From: Chrysomallon squamiferum
Taxonomy: Eukaryota > Mollusca > Gastropoda > Neomphalida > Peltospiridae
Assembly: GCA_012295275.1 (NCBI GenBank)
Contig: CM022667.1
Coordinates: 7,037,332 to 7,101,331, forward strand
Direction of reading: 5' to 3'
Length of the DNA: 64,000 nucleotides
Shown: in pieces, positions 1 through 11,980 of the stretch
How positions within the stretch are numbered: position 1 is the first letter of the stretch
Layout of the letters: each line of letters starts with the position of its first letter
Translations under genes and position numbers: made by a program
The notes under the pieces: generated by a model
Told to the model about the DNA's origin: nothing
What the model saw: only the letters and a program-made list of their open reading frames with translations
The model's database searches: none

Positions 1-1182
1 AGGATTTGTGGCAGAACTACATAAAGGAGGTAATACAATTTAAAAAGTAAGTGTGTTTTTGTTTTTTTTAAATACATTTTGTGCATGTGTAAACTTAAAT
101 ACATTTTTTAATATCACACTGACACTACTATCATGTCATCAAATACTGTTTTGAGTTTAGACTGAAAAAGTTTGACATTTAATTACATTTATATCACTTA
201 AAGAAAGATGTGGCAGAATAAAACACAAAAATCTAAAATTAATTAAAAAACAGTTTTTCTATCATAGTGACTTTTACTTGTGACATCCACTCTGCTCATA
301 GACCTCATGTTTTTTTATCACCTGTCTTTTAAACGCTGTTAATGTTCACTGTTAGTAGCAGGCACAGGATTGTTTTGTTGAAAAATAATGTGATTAATGA
401 TATTTTTTAACAAATTATTAAAAAAAATATGTTGAATTTTTGCAAAATAACATTGTGTCATTATTTCATTCAGAATTCAGAAATTGTTAGTTAGATTACT
501 GCAGATCATTACATAGATAAAAACTTTTTCGTTGTTTCTAGTAATTTGTTTTCAATGTAGATTAAATGATAAGAACATGCGAATGGCAGAAGAAACGTTT
601 CTTAAGTCAGATCTCCATGGTGCCATCCTCACTGTCCGTAAATCCCTGTGTCCGTCATATGTTGGTGTGTCTGGCATTGTACTGCAGGAATCTCGAAACA
701 CTTTCAAAATTATCACCAAAGAAAACAAGTTAAAAAGTAAGTCATGTCTTTAAAAACTGGTACTTTGTTTTGAACACTTAAATGTTTTGAGTTTATAAAA
801 AACATTTTGTTTTAATACTTTATAAAATGTTTTTATATTAAAGAGTATTCTGGACGCGAAGACGTAATGTTATTACTGTGGAAGACAGATAATATTTGTG
901 TAAATTGAAAATAAATGTTTGAAAAGCCTGGAGGGATTTGTGAAAACTGATCTAAGGGCTTAATTATTTCACATTTAAACAAATATATATAATTATTATA
1001 ATTTGTTTTAGCAGGTTAATTTTGTGAAAGTTATGTTTTTGACAGCAATACCCAAGTTGAACAGTGTGTTTACAACAGAGGTGGCCGGCTTTGTGTTCAC
1101 AGTTCATGGAAACCATTTCAGAGTGAAGCCATTTGAAAGAGTAAACAAGAAATTTAAAAGGAAATCAACAACAGAATTGTAA
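1..1182 (+). CDS. POP4: POP4/Rpp29, ribonuclease P/MRP protein subunit p29 (3' part)
   Basis: This is the C-terminal part of the Rpp29 protein of the nuclear ribonucleoproteins RNase P (tRNA 5' processing) and RNase MRP (pre-rRNA processing). Three exons are visible: 1-46 (5' end outside the window), 561-736 and 1046-1182 with stop TAA. All junctions are GT-AG and phases agree. The family core is clear: LWQNYIKE, then SDLHGAILTVRKSLCPSYVG, GIVLQES, FKIITKENKLK, IPKLNSVFT and a basic C-terminal tail ending KRKSTTEL, close to the vertebrate ending. The core is the Sm-like beta-barrel that contacts the RNA. The N-terminal basic half lies upstream. The gene converges on KDSR, whose stop is 1.85 kb away. 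Identity rests on similarity along the whole visible length; confidence is high. Confidence 0.93.
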
Positions 1183-3033
1183 ATATTTGACAAGAAAATT
1201 AAAGATAACTTAAAATAAGTTCTTTTGTATCTGACATTTTTGTAAGGTAAAAATGAATTTTCAAGCTTTCATCTTTCATCTGTAGGATTAAATTGAAAAT
1301 AATAAAAAACAAATAAAAAAAAAAACATTCTTAAACTTAAAATGAAAACAACAAACACGTATCAGAAAGTTCTTTTATTTCAAAATATTTCTTACTGATT
1401 AGTTACATCTTATCTTGAAAAAATGTATTGTTTAGTATTCTGGCAGTAAAATAGATGATGACCAAATTGATTAGCATGTTTATATTCAAGTTACAAAAAG
1501 TTATCTGAAAACAGGAAACCATGACCAGCAGAAATAAAAAAAACTTTAGTTACTAAACATCTTTACTTCCTCTTCAAACAAAATTCAACAGTAATGGCAA
1601 CCTCTTTTTATCTCTTTTTCTTTCTTTTTCTGTTTTTGTTAGAGAGGAATAATTATCAACCAAAGATAATAAAAAATATAAAAATGCTTGATATAACATT
1701 TGAAATTATTAAGAAACTGTATTTAATAAATAATAAAATAAAAGCAAAATAATTAAATATTTTAAAAAGATATATATTGGTAAGAACATTAATATTGCAC
1801 TTCCTACATTTTATTTATATTTAAATAAATTTGGCTTCTGTTTATTATAAAACTGATTTTTTTCTTAATTGCTGGTTAGTTACTGTGTTGTTTTCACAGT
1901 GGAATGTCACAAACTGTAGAATAATGAGATGTAAATGCATGACACAAGCACACAATGGATACAGGCACAGTAAGGCAGGAGCCTTTGTTAAAAGTTGGTT
2001 TGTAGAACAACACATGCTATATCATCTCAAACACCTGGACATTTAAAAAACAAACAAAAAAAAAACACATTAAAGTCTCTGAAAACTCTCAGTTTTAATT
2101 TTTAAAATTTTTTATGAATATATTAATATAAAACAAAAATTATGTTTAAAAGTAATGAAATGTGTATAATACCTACAAAACCATTTGCGTGCAAATCCCA
2201 AACTTCAAAATAGAAATGCTGTATTTATATAAACTTTGTAAACATTTGAAGACTCTTTTTTTTTTTCCTTTTTTATTTAGGTTTTTATTTATTTATTTTA
2301 ATCACTGGCATTAATGACCTATATACCAAAAAATCTTACTCCAAAACAAAAATAACAGTAAATATTTTTTTTTTTTTTTTTTTTTTTTTTCTGTCTGAGA
2401 AAAAGAAGTCATTTCATTTTAACTTTATTAGTTTCAAAGATTAGTTTTTCACAAACAAGTTGAAGTGTACTTTTGTATTTTATTTATATTCACCACAGAT
2501 ACACCACAAAGCATATTATTACAAGTCTTAAAAGTTTAATAAATAATAAAAATTAATCACTTGATGTTTGCCTGTAAATGGAGAAAAAATTGTATTTAAA
2601 AAAATAAAAACAACATTAAAACATGCATAATTTTATATTATTTCATAATTTGTATTTTTACTGTAAATTTTAAATACCATTTTAACAATGAAATAAATAA
2701 ACAAACAGAAATACTTTGACTACACCAAAAAGAACAAAAAAGTGAGTAGTTCATTTAAACAAAGTAATAAATAAAAAGCTTGGTGTTCTCTGTTGTTGCA
2801 GTAATTGACTGGTTTGAGTCAACACATACGAGATTTAACTCTACACCACACTGTACATGTGTCTCACCTCCATTTATCCACCAAAATTTGATTTTATGAG
2901 TTGAATACAGAAACCCAGACACCAACATCATATTGTCACCTTTCAACACACAGGCAACAGTAATATCCACTTTCACATTCCTGGATAACCAGTAAGAAGA
3001 TAACATCCCTAGCAAACAAGAAGGAAGATGACA
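1183..3033. other. AT-rich convergent spacer between POP4 and KDSR
   Basis: This stretch should hold both 3' UTRs, because the two genes end tail-to-tail here. It contains homopolymer runs (poly-T around 2367-2390) and no credible coding exon. The longest open frames (around 1831-2046 and 2755-3015) have no recognisable protein similarity and no codon-like composition. Confidence 0.6.
1301..1306 (+). terminator. Probable POP4 polyadenylation signal
   Basis: A canonical AATAAA lies 119 bp after the POP4 stop codon, followed by an A-rich stretch. Such hexamers are common by chance in this AT-rich DNA, so the assignment is tentative. Confidence 0.4.
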
Positions 3034-6000
3034 CTATGTTGTTTTTTTCTCAGCTGACATTTCTCTTCTCTCATCTTTACATTTTCTACAGATCCGCTCA
3101 AAGTGGTCGAGATAAAAAAGGGAGATAATTCGAAACAGTGCCATTGTTGCAACCTGGAATACCAAAGTAAAAATGTTATTTCATCTTATAAAATACTGCA
3201 GCTGACACGTTAATTATATCAGACACAAAAATTTGTATGTTTTTAATTTACATCAAAGTTTTCACCGTATACCAAATTATTTTATTTGTCAGCAAATTTA
3301 ATATTTTCACAACAAAGACAGAATTATTAATAAAACTATTCTGTTAACTTTACCTGTTGAGTTGCCTCCACGATGGATGTTACAGGTGACATTCCACTGG
3401 TCACAGATGCCAGCATATAACCATCCAAACCTGTGTAACTGAAAAACTGACCTAGCTGAAAACAATCACACAACAACAGATCAGTGATTACAACAGGATG
3501 AATCTGATATAACAACAGATCAGTGATTACAACTGGATGAATATGGTATAACAATAGATCAGTGATTACAACAGGATGAATCTGATATAACAATCGATCT
3601 GTGATTACAACAGGATGAATATGATATAACAACAGATCAGTGATTACAACAGGATGAATATGATATAACAACAGATCAATGATTACAACAGGATGAATCT
3701 GATATAACATCAGATCAGTGATTACAACAGGATGAATCTGATATAATAACAGATCAGTGATTACAACAGGATGAATCTGATGTAACAAGAGATCAGTGAT
3801 TACAACATGATGAATATGGTATAACATCAGATCAGTGATTACAACAGGATGAATCTGATATAACAACAGATCAGTGATTACAACCGGATGAATCTGATGT
3901 AACAAGAGATCAGTGATTACAACAGGATGAATATGGTATAACAATAGATCAGTGATTACAACAGGATGAATCTGATAAAACAATCAATCAGTGATTACAA
4001 CAGGATGAATCTGATATAACAACAGATCAGTGATTACAACATGATGATGATAATGATACTCAATGATGTAAGGATATAACAAACAAGTATAACAATATAA
4101 GTATAATAATGAAATGTCAATAAATTCAATAACTAAATGAAGACTTAAACATTTTCATTTGTGTATTTTATTTATGTGTTTATTAAGATTTAAAAAATAA
4201 AATAAAAATAATGTATATATATATATGTGCTAGAATACACAAATAATGACGTGCTTCACAACAGCTAGCTCTGATTAGCACGTTAATTTTTTTCACTTTC
4301 ACTTTACTCACACATACACAAATTTAACAACATAAAATGTTTCTCCTCACCACAACATCTTTAATGATGGAAGCTGCTACAACGGAAGGCTGAAAGAGTC
4401 CTGCTGTTTCTGAAATGAGGCGAGTTTCTCTTGGCTGAAAAATGAATTTTTTTTTACTTATACATGGCAAAAAAAAATTTAAACGAACTGTGCGGGAGAT
4501 GTGAGATAAATTCTGACAGTGTTTGTTGATGTTATTACTTAGTCAAATTCAGTGAGGGGAGGTAAGTGATACACTTGTTGTTTATAAATAGTGTCCATTG
4601 TTAAATTTCTCAGTCCAACCAGTACTCTTAAAAACAAACTGAACATTGAATTATTCCTAGCTGTCTCAAAGAAACAACAAGTGTTACTCTGTTTAAGGGA
4701 AGGAGTAAGTGAAAGATGTTTTACTGTTATCCACATAAGTTATTCCTTGAATAATAAATTAAACTGTCTCTGTGTCAGATTTTTACAAAATCAGTTAAAA
4801 TTTTACAGTGTAACAATAATTAACTGTAAACAGAGGTTTTGTGAAATGAATTAATAGAAAAAAAGTCACCATGTAAAGATTTACCTTTGACTTCTGCTCT
4901 TCAGCAAAGCCGGGTGTGTCTGTGTCTGGAGGAAATGCCAGGGTCACGTACACATTGTATGGTTTTAACTGTAATAAAAAAAGTTACGTCCCTTGAAGAA
5001 ACTCATAACAACTTTACTTTTATGGAGTTAACACCTTTACTCCAAAAGCAAGATTTTTTATATATTTATTTATATTTTCTATTATTATTATTCTTTTTAT
5101 TACGATGTTAGTTCAATGGTCAAAAATAGAAAAGCAAAAATTAACTCATAACCATGAACACAAGAATTGGGTGAAAAATGACTGGAATGAATAAAACTAG
5201 TTTTTAAAAAAATCAAATGTTCTGAATTTCCACTGTTTGCCATAATTAAACACACCTCCATGTGCAGAGCCTCAGCAAGGCCCCTCAGAGCGAACTTTGA
5301 CCCCGAGTAAGCTGTGTACCCAAACAGACCAATCTGCCCAGCCTGGGATGAGATGAACACAATTCGGCCATTTTGGTTTTTCTTCATACTGGGCACTACA
5401 GCTCTGGTCACGTGAACTGTCCCTATGTAGTTGATGTCAATCATTCTCTGCAACACATGTATAAATCCAAGTTTTGGTAAAATGACATTCATCAATTAGA
5501 GATTCAGTCTAAATGTGTAGTATTAGTGTGAACTTAAAACAGAATGTGTTGTACTAGTGTGAACTTCAAACTAAATGTTATATTAGTGTGAAATTAAAAC
5601 TAAATGTGTTGTAATACTATGCACTTCAAACTAAATGTGTTATATTAATGTGAACTTCAAACTAAATGTGTTGTATTAATGTGAACTTCAAACTAAATGT
5701 GTTGTATTAATGTGAACTTCAAACTAAATGTGTTGTATTAGTGTGAACTTCAAACTAAATGTATTGTAATACTATGCACTTCAAACTAAATGTATTGTAT
5801 TAATGTGAACTTCAAACTAAATGTGTTGTACTAGTGTGAACTTCAAACTAAATGTGATGCTGAAATTAAAGACTTACTTTAAACTCAGGGAGTGGGAGTT
5901 CTTCAAACTGCCCCGCCACTGACACGCCCGCACAGTTGACTAACAAGACAACCGGACCCAGCTCCTCCTCTGCCTGACAAACAAGAACTGTTTTTAACTT

Positions 6001-9000
6001 ATTTTACACTGCAACTTCTGTCACTAGCCAGAAGAAAAATGTAGTGTTTGAGGAATTATAATGTATTCTACCAGTGCATGAGGTCATCCAAGAAATAAGA
6101 ATTTTAATAAAATTATATTTCTCTTACAGATGAGTTTAGAAACACTTATATTAAATTTTGTTACATTCTGAGGAACTTTTTCCAATTACTGATATTAATC
6201 TGTGAAAGAAAAAGTAAAATTATATGTAACAACACAGTAAAACAGTAAAGTTGAATGTAACGACAGCAGTAAAACAGTACAGTTGAATGGAACAACACAG
6301 TAAAACAGTACAGTTGAATGTAACGACACAGTAAAACAGCAAAGTTGAATGTAACGACACAGTAAAACAGTAAAGTTGAATGTAACGACACAGTAAATGA
6401 GGGTGACATGACTAGAGTAACAAGATGATTTCTCTTTTACCTGTTCCACAGCTTTCACAACAGCAGCGTAGTCTTTGGTGATGTCCACGGAGATGTGTAC
6501 AACCTTCTGAAATTAAATCTTTTACTGAACTTTCTACTAATCACTCACAACAATTATCTAGTTTTAGAAATACACAGCAAACCTGGTTTTAAAACAATAT
6601 CTTTATAGAACACTGAACAATTATAATGTGAAAAAAAACAATAAAAAGTCAGACTCTATTATGTTGAAATTGCTTGCATTTACTGTTTTTCACTCTGTTG
6701 AGAGTCGATAAAAGATCAAAGGTCAAAGAAGGGTTAATTTCTTTTGATCAGGAGTTTATTAATTAATTTATCAAAGAAGAAATCTCAGTATTTCTTTGCT
6801 GACAGTGTCAGTGACTTTATTCTCACAGTACAGAGAAGAATGTATTATGTAATAACAAAATTAAAACACTTCTCATTGACAGATCTAACTTTTTAAATAT
6901 ATTTTTACTGTCAAATTAGTGTGTGAAATTACAATGTTTTTATGACCTCAGATATAAGAAAGTCTAATCTGGATTCATCACTACTGCAGGAACTGGCAAC
7001 ACTAATGATAAGCGGTTTATTAATTTATTTTTCATTGTGCTCAGTTTGTAGAATAAATATATACTTATATCTCATTTTTTATTTCTACCATGTGCTCTCT
7101 ATGTAACATTGTTTGCAGTTTCTGCAGCATATGTTGACAACAGGTTTTGAATATATATTCACACAAACAATAAAATAAATTAAACACAACATAATAAATG
7201 TGAATACTGAAAAGATAAAAACTCTGGACTCACCTGATGAATTTTATCCACAAAAACATTTTCTATTTCAGCTTGGGCCGTTTCCAACTTTGCCTGGTAA
7301 ACAGATTTTTTAATCATTTTCATTAATACTTATTCACCAGCACACATAGATACACACTGAAAATATTCATGTACACCTACCAATCCTATACAAACAGACT
7401 ATGTATAAATAAGTAAATAAATAAACAATAAAAAGTTAAACAATTAACCTAATATTATAAACTGAGATATATATATATATACTACTCAAAAGAAATGAAG
7501 GGTCAAAGGATGTTTTTGTTCATATTTGGAAGAAAGATTTTTTCAGGCCAGACAGGGTTAGAATATTAACCTTTGTCATGTCATTTGCACTAACACATCA
7601 CCCCCACTGTAACACCTTGATACCCTCACAGTGACACCTTGATACCCTCACTGTGACACCTTGATACCTCACTGTGACACCTTGATACCTCACTGTGACA
7701 CCTTGACACCCCCACTGTGACACCTTGATACCTCGTTGTGATACCTTGATACCCTCATTGTGACACCTTGACACCTCACTGTAACACCTTGATACCTCAC
7801 AGTGACACTTTGATACCCTCACTGTGACACCTTGACACCTCACTGTAACACCTTGATACCTCACTGTGACACCTTGATACCTCACTGTGACACCTTGACA
7901 CCCCCACTGTGACACCTTGATACCTCATTGTGATACCTTGATACCCTCATTGTGACACCTTGACACCTTCACTGTGACACCTTGATACCCTCACTGTGAC
8001 ACCTTGATACCCTCACTGTGACACTTTGATACCCTCACTGTGACACCTTGATACTCCAGTCATACCTTGATACCTCACTGTGACACCTTGATACCCCACT
8101 GTCATACCTTGATACCTCACTGTGACACCTTGATACCTCACTGTGACACTTTGATACCCCCACTGTAACACCTTGAAACCGCACTGTTATAAAAAGTGTG
8201 TGCCAATGTTGTCAAGAATGTGTGAATGCTTTTACTACATGTGGGATTGCATGACTTTCTCCATCTGGGTAGCAAACTAGTTTCCTTGCAAATATTTTTT
8301 ATTTTGTGTTTTCTGTTCTTGAGACATCAAATAAATAAATATGTCATTAGTTGTCACAATTTTAGTATATTAGCTTATTTTTATTTGCACGCACATTTTT
8401 GACCCTTAACTTTATTTGAGTAGCATATATATTAAAATACAGTCACTGTGACATATGCACACACAAATTATATCCTTGCATTCACACACACTGATAAACA
8501 GACAGTGGCACATAATTATATTGTTGCATTCACACACACTGATAAACACACAGACAGTGGCACATAATTATACTGTTGCATTCACACACACTGATAAACA
8601 CACAGACAGTGACACATAATTATACTGTTGCATTCACACACACTGATAAACACACAGACAGTGACACATAATTATACTGTTGCATTCACACACACTGATA
8701 AACACACAGACAGTGGCACATAATTATACTGTTGCATTCACACATACTGATAAACACACAGACAGTGACACATAATTATACTGTTGCATTCACAGATACT
8801 GATAAACACACAGACAGTGGCACATAATTATACTGTTGCATTCACACATACTGATAAACACACAGACAGTGGCACATAATTATACTGTTGCATTCACACA
8901 TACTGATAAACACACAGACAGTGACACATAATTATACTGTTGCATTCACACATACTGATAAACACACAGACAGTGGCACATAATTATACTGTTGCATTCA

Positions 9001-10727
9001 CACATACTGATAAACACACAGACAGTGACACATAATTATACTGTTGCATTCACACATACTGATAAACACAGACAGTGGCACATAATTATACTGTTGCATT
9101 CACACACTGATAAACACACAGACAGTGACACATAATTATAGTTGCATTCACACATATGATAAACACACAGACAGTGACACATAATTATACTGTTGCATTC
9201 ACACATGATAAACACACAGACAGTGACACATAATTATACTGTTGCATTCACACACTGATAAACACACAGACAGTGACACATAATTATACTGTTGCATTCA
9301 CACACACTGATAAACACACTGACAGTGGCACATAATTATACTGTTGCATTCACACACTGATAAACACACAGACAGTGACACATAATTATACTGTTGCATT
9401 CACACACACTGATAAACACACTGACAGTGGCACATAATTATACTGTTGCATTCACACACTGATAAACACACAGACAGTGACACATAATTATACTGTTGCA
9501 TTCACACATACTGATAAACACACAGACAGTGGCACATAATTATACTGTTGCATTCACACACTGATAAACACACAGACAGTGACACATAATTATACTGTTG
9601 CATTCACACACACTGATAAACACACAGACAGTGGCACATAATTATACTGTTGCATTCACACACTGATAAACACACAGACAGTGACACATAATTATACTGT
9701 TGCATTCACACACTGATAAACACACTGACAGTGGCACATAATTATACTGTTGCATTCACACACTGATAAACACACAGACAGTGGCACATAATTATTCTGT
9801 TGCATTCACACATACTGATAAACACACAGACAGTGACACATAATTATATTGTTGCATTCACACACTGATAAACACAGACAGTGACACATAATTATACTGT
9901 TGCATTCACACACACTGATAAACACACTGACAGTGGCACATAATTATACTGTTGCATTCACACACTGATAAACACACTGACAGTGGCACATAATTATACT
10001 GTTGCATTCACACACTGATAAACACACTGACAGTGGCACATAATTATACTGTTGCATTCACACACACTACCACATGCAGACAGACAGACAGACGTACTTT
10101 ATTTCTGGCTAGAAGACAGATGTTTGCGCCCCGCCTCCACCTCCTCACACGCGATCGCTTTGCCGATCCCACTGGATCCACCGGTCACCTGCAAAACATC
10201 TACCTTTTAACTGTAAAACTATTCCTGACAGACTGAACATACTGCTATCTTTCAGTGATTTACTCAGTCTATGGCAGGTTTTATTAATACTTTTTCCAGT
10301 GAAATGACATCAAGATAAGAGAATCTGGTTAATGAAAAATAACTTGTGTTCAAAATACCTCTGTACAGATTAGTTAAAATAAGAAATAAATAAAACAATA
10401 ATATAAAGTATTTATAATTTAATTAACCAATTTTTCAAGCCAGCATACATTAAAATCAATGTTCTAATGTGTATGGTACAAATAAATGTACAAAATCACA
10501 CTCAGCTTTCAAATGAAAATCAATCAAATTCTTCAAGCCAGCATACATTAAAATCAAAGTTCTAATGTGTATGGTACAAATAAATGTACAAAATCACACT
10601 CAGCTTTCAAATGAAAATCAATCAAATTCTACTGTGTAGAATTTATTAATTTATAATTTAAAATTATTTTGTATCAAAAATAAAGTAGTATTATTATTAA
10701 ATGCAACAGTTTACCTATTTAGACACA

Positions 10728-10765
<38 letters not shown>

Positions 10766-11020
10766 AATAAAAATATATTATAAAACTACATTGTTCAACT
10801 TAATCAAGTTAATGTTACCACAATTGGGCCTCATCATATCTCTTGTTGTCAGGAACTTAATTAAGCTTTTAGACATTAACTGTTGTCCACTGAATTTACA
10901 ATAACTTACCAGAACATGCACTCCTTTCAAGTCTAAAGGCTTTGGCGTGATCAGTGGAGACGCCAGATATAACACTATTAAAAAGCCAACAAATACTGCA
11001 ACCGCTACCAAAAGCCACAT
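3034..11020 (-). CDS. KDSR: 3-ketodihydrosphingosine reductase (exon 2 frameshifted in this sequence)
   Basis: NADPH-dependent short-chain dehydrogenase of the ER membrane that reduces 3-ketodihydrosphingosine to dihydrosphingosine, the second step of de novo ceramide synthesis. Ten exons on the minus strand: 11020-10910, 10188-10098, 7293-7234, 6506-6441, 5973-5878, 5447-5256, 4968-4885, 4434-4351, 3455-3354 and 3153-3034. Nine are exact multiples of three and every intron is phase 0; exon 2 is 91 nt instead of 90. Discounting that base gives 334 residues, the usual family length. Visible features: N-terminal membrane anchor (about 2-22), TGGSSGIG cofactor loop (39-46), NCAG (122-125), catalytic S174/S175, Y188 and K192 (YSGSK), and a hydrophobic C-terminal segment near 298-312. 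It diverges from FA2H. The start is the first ATG before the hydrophobic anchor. As written, the frame ends in exon 2, so this is either a sequence error or a broken allele. Confidence 0.93.
3470..4046. repeat. 39-bp minisatellite in KDSR intron 8
   Basis: About 15 copies of a 39-bp unit containing GATCAGTGATTACAACAGG. The array stops roughly 15 bp before the acceptor of KDSR exon 9. Because 39 is a multiple of three, the minus strand stays open through it and reads a 13-residue periodic peptide in frame with exon 9. It is intronic in the family-consistent model. Confidence 0.95.
4268..4288. repeat. 21-bp motif shared with 57862-57882
   Basis: The block beginning GCTCTGATTAGCACGTTAA occurs identically here, in KDSR intron 8, and again at 57862-57882 downstream of ITIH. 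GACGTG precedes both copies at different spacing. It may be a fragment of a dispersed repeat family. Confidence 0.6.
5508..5858. repeat. 31-bp minisatellite in KDSR intron 5
   Basis: About 11 imperfect copies of a 31-bp unit containing GTGAACTTCAAACTAAATG. On the minus strand the array begins about 20 bp after the donor of KDSR exon 5 and runs towards exon 6. Confidence 0.92.
6216..6394. repeat. 31-bp minisatellite in KDSR intron 4
   Basis: About six copies of a 31-bp unit containing AACAGTAAAGTTGAATGTAA. It starts about 46 bp after the donor of exon 4 in the direction of transcription. Confidence 0.92.
7482..8423. mobile_element. Non-autonomous DNA transposon (MITE-like) with internal minisatellite
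   Basis: The ends are imperfect terminal inverted repeats of about 26 bp: left 7482-7507 starts CTACTCAAA and ends GGGTCAAA, and the reverse complement of 8398-8423 matches it at about 21 of 26 positions. Both ends abut (TA)n tracts, which fits a TA-targeting family such as Tc1/mariner, but the target duplication cannot be resolved. No transposase is encoded. Unique flanks of about 100 and 210 bp enclose a 21-22 bp tandem array. It lies in KDSR intron 2. The family assignment is inference. Confidence 0.7.
7607..8182. repeat. 21-22 bp minisatellite inside the transposon
   Basis: About 27 copies of a unit like ACTGTGACACCTTGATACC plus TC or CTC, with substitutions that give local subfamilies. 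It forms the core of the inverted-repeat element at 7482-8423. Confidence 0.95.
8445..10066. repeat. 48-54 bp minisatellite in KDSR intron 2
   Basis: Roughly 31 copies of a unit containing CACATAATTATACTGTTGCA followed by ACAC-rich sequence, GATAAACACA and CAGACAGTG. Length variants differ mainly in the number of AC steps. The array ends 31 bp from the donor of KDSR exon 2, so on the coding strand it begins almost at the start of the intron. Confidence 0.95.
10434..10629. repeat. Two-copy 98-bp tandem duplication in KDSR intron 1
   Basis: Two adjacent copies with a period of 98 bp, starting TTCAAGCCAGCATACATTAA at 10434 and 10532, with almost no differences. The near identity points to a recent duplication. 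Confidence 0.93.
10727..10763. repeat. (AC)n microsatellite, KDSR intron 1
   Basis: Nearly pure AC dinucleotide run in the first KDSR intron. Confidence 0.95.
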
Positions 11021-11187
11021 TTTCCTTTCCTTGTTTTGTAGTCTCGGTCTCCGTCACGGGAGATAACTCTTTTGAAGAAAAATTAATTAGTTATTTCAAT
11101 CACGAATTTGTGAGTAATCCTGAAGTTTAGTCCTGTCATAATTTAATTTGTAATCAGATCGAATTTATTGATAATTATGCAAATCAG

Positions 11188-11308
<121 letters not shown>

Positions 11309-11471
11309 ATTATATATTGCCTGCAAAGTTTGCAGTTTGTATTTTGGTTTGCACATGTTTAATTACATCCTGTATTTCACAAACGATTTATCACCATCAA
11401 AAGAAAAAACATACTTCGGCTGTCAAAAACGGGGAAAATTAATAATCAATATTCGCGGAATTATGCTGTTT

Positions 11472-11479
11472 TGACGTCA
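11472..11479. promoter_or_regulatory. Perfect CRE palindrome between KDSR and FA2H
   Basis: TGACGTCA, the full CREB/ATF site, lies about 450 bp from each start codon. Factor binding is inferred from the motif alone. Confidence 0.5.
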
Positions 11480-11980
11480 TAAATATGTTCAGTGTATATT
11501 ATTACTACGTCACAGCATTAAGTAAACATGACATTTAGAGTAGAAGAAAAAATCTAACCATCCGGGTCCAGCTGATCATTCTTTATTATTTATTTATTTT
11601 TCTTCTTTCTTTTTTTTTCTTGTTCTTCTTTTTTTCTTCATTTTTTTTTTAATTATTATTCATTTATTTATTTATTTATTTATCCAGAGGAGACTTCTTT
11701 TTGGGCTTATCCCTCAAAAAAACAACAAAGAAAAAACCAAAATGCATAAAATGTAATTGTTGCTTTCTACGTGGATGTTTATAAATTATAGTGCAGAAGA
11801 ACTGTTCGGAAATAACAGCCAGATATCAACTGCAAAAATAACTACAAACACTGGCCATTTCAGCTTGTCAGTGTGCGGTGCTCCAATGAAGTAAGCGGAA
11901 AATAACGTGCTATTTGTGACCTTGACCTGAAACCTGGGTGGAATCATTTATAATCGAGAATCGAAAGTGGTTGGGCAAAC

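Noticed and set aside
5100-5255. Extension of the KDSR exon 6 open frame beyond HME
   Set aside because: The family alignment and a GTGTGT donor place the exon end at 5256; exon 7 continues with LKPYNV.
8445-10066. Regularly spaced direct repeats that could be mistaken for a CRISPR array
   Set aside because: The whole 48-54 bp unit is conserved with no unique spacers, and the region is an intron of a eukaryotic gene.
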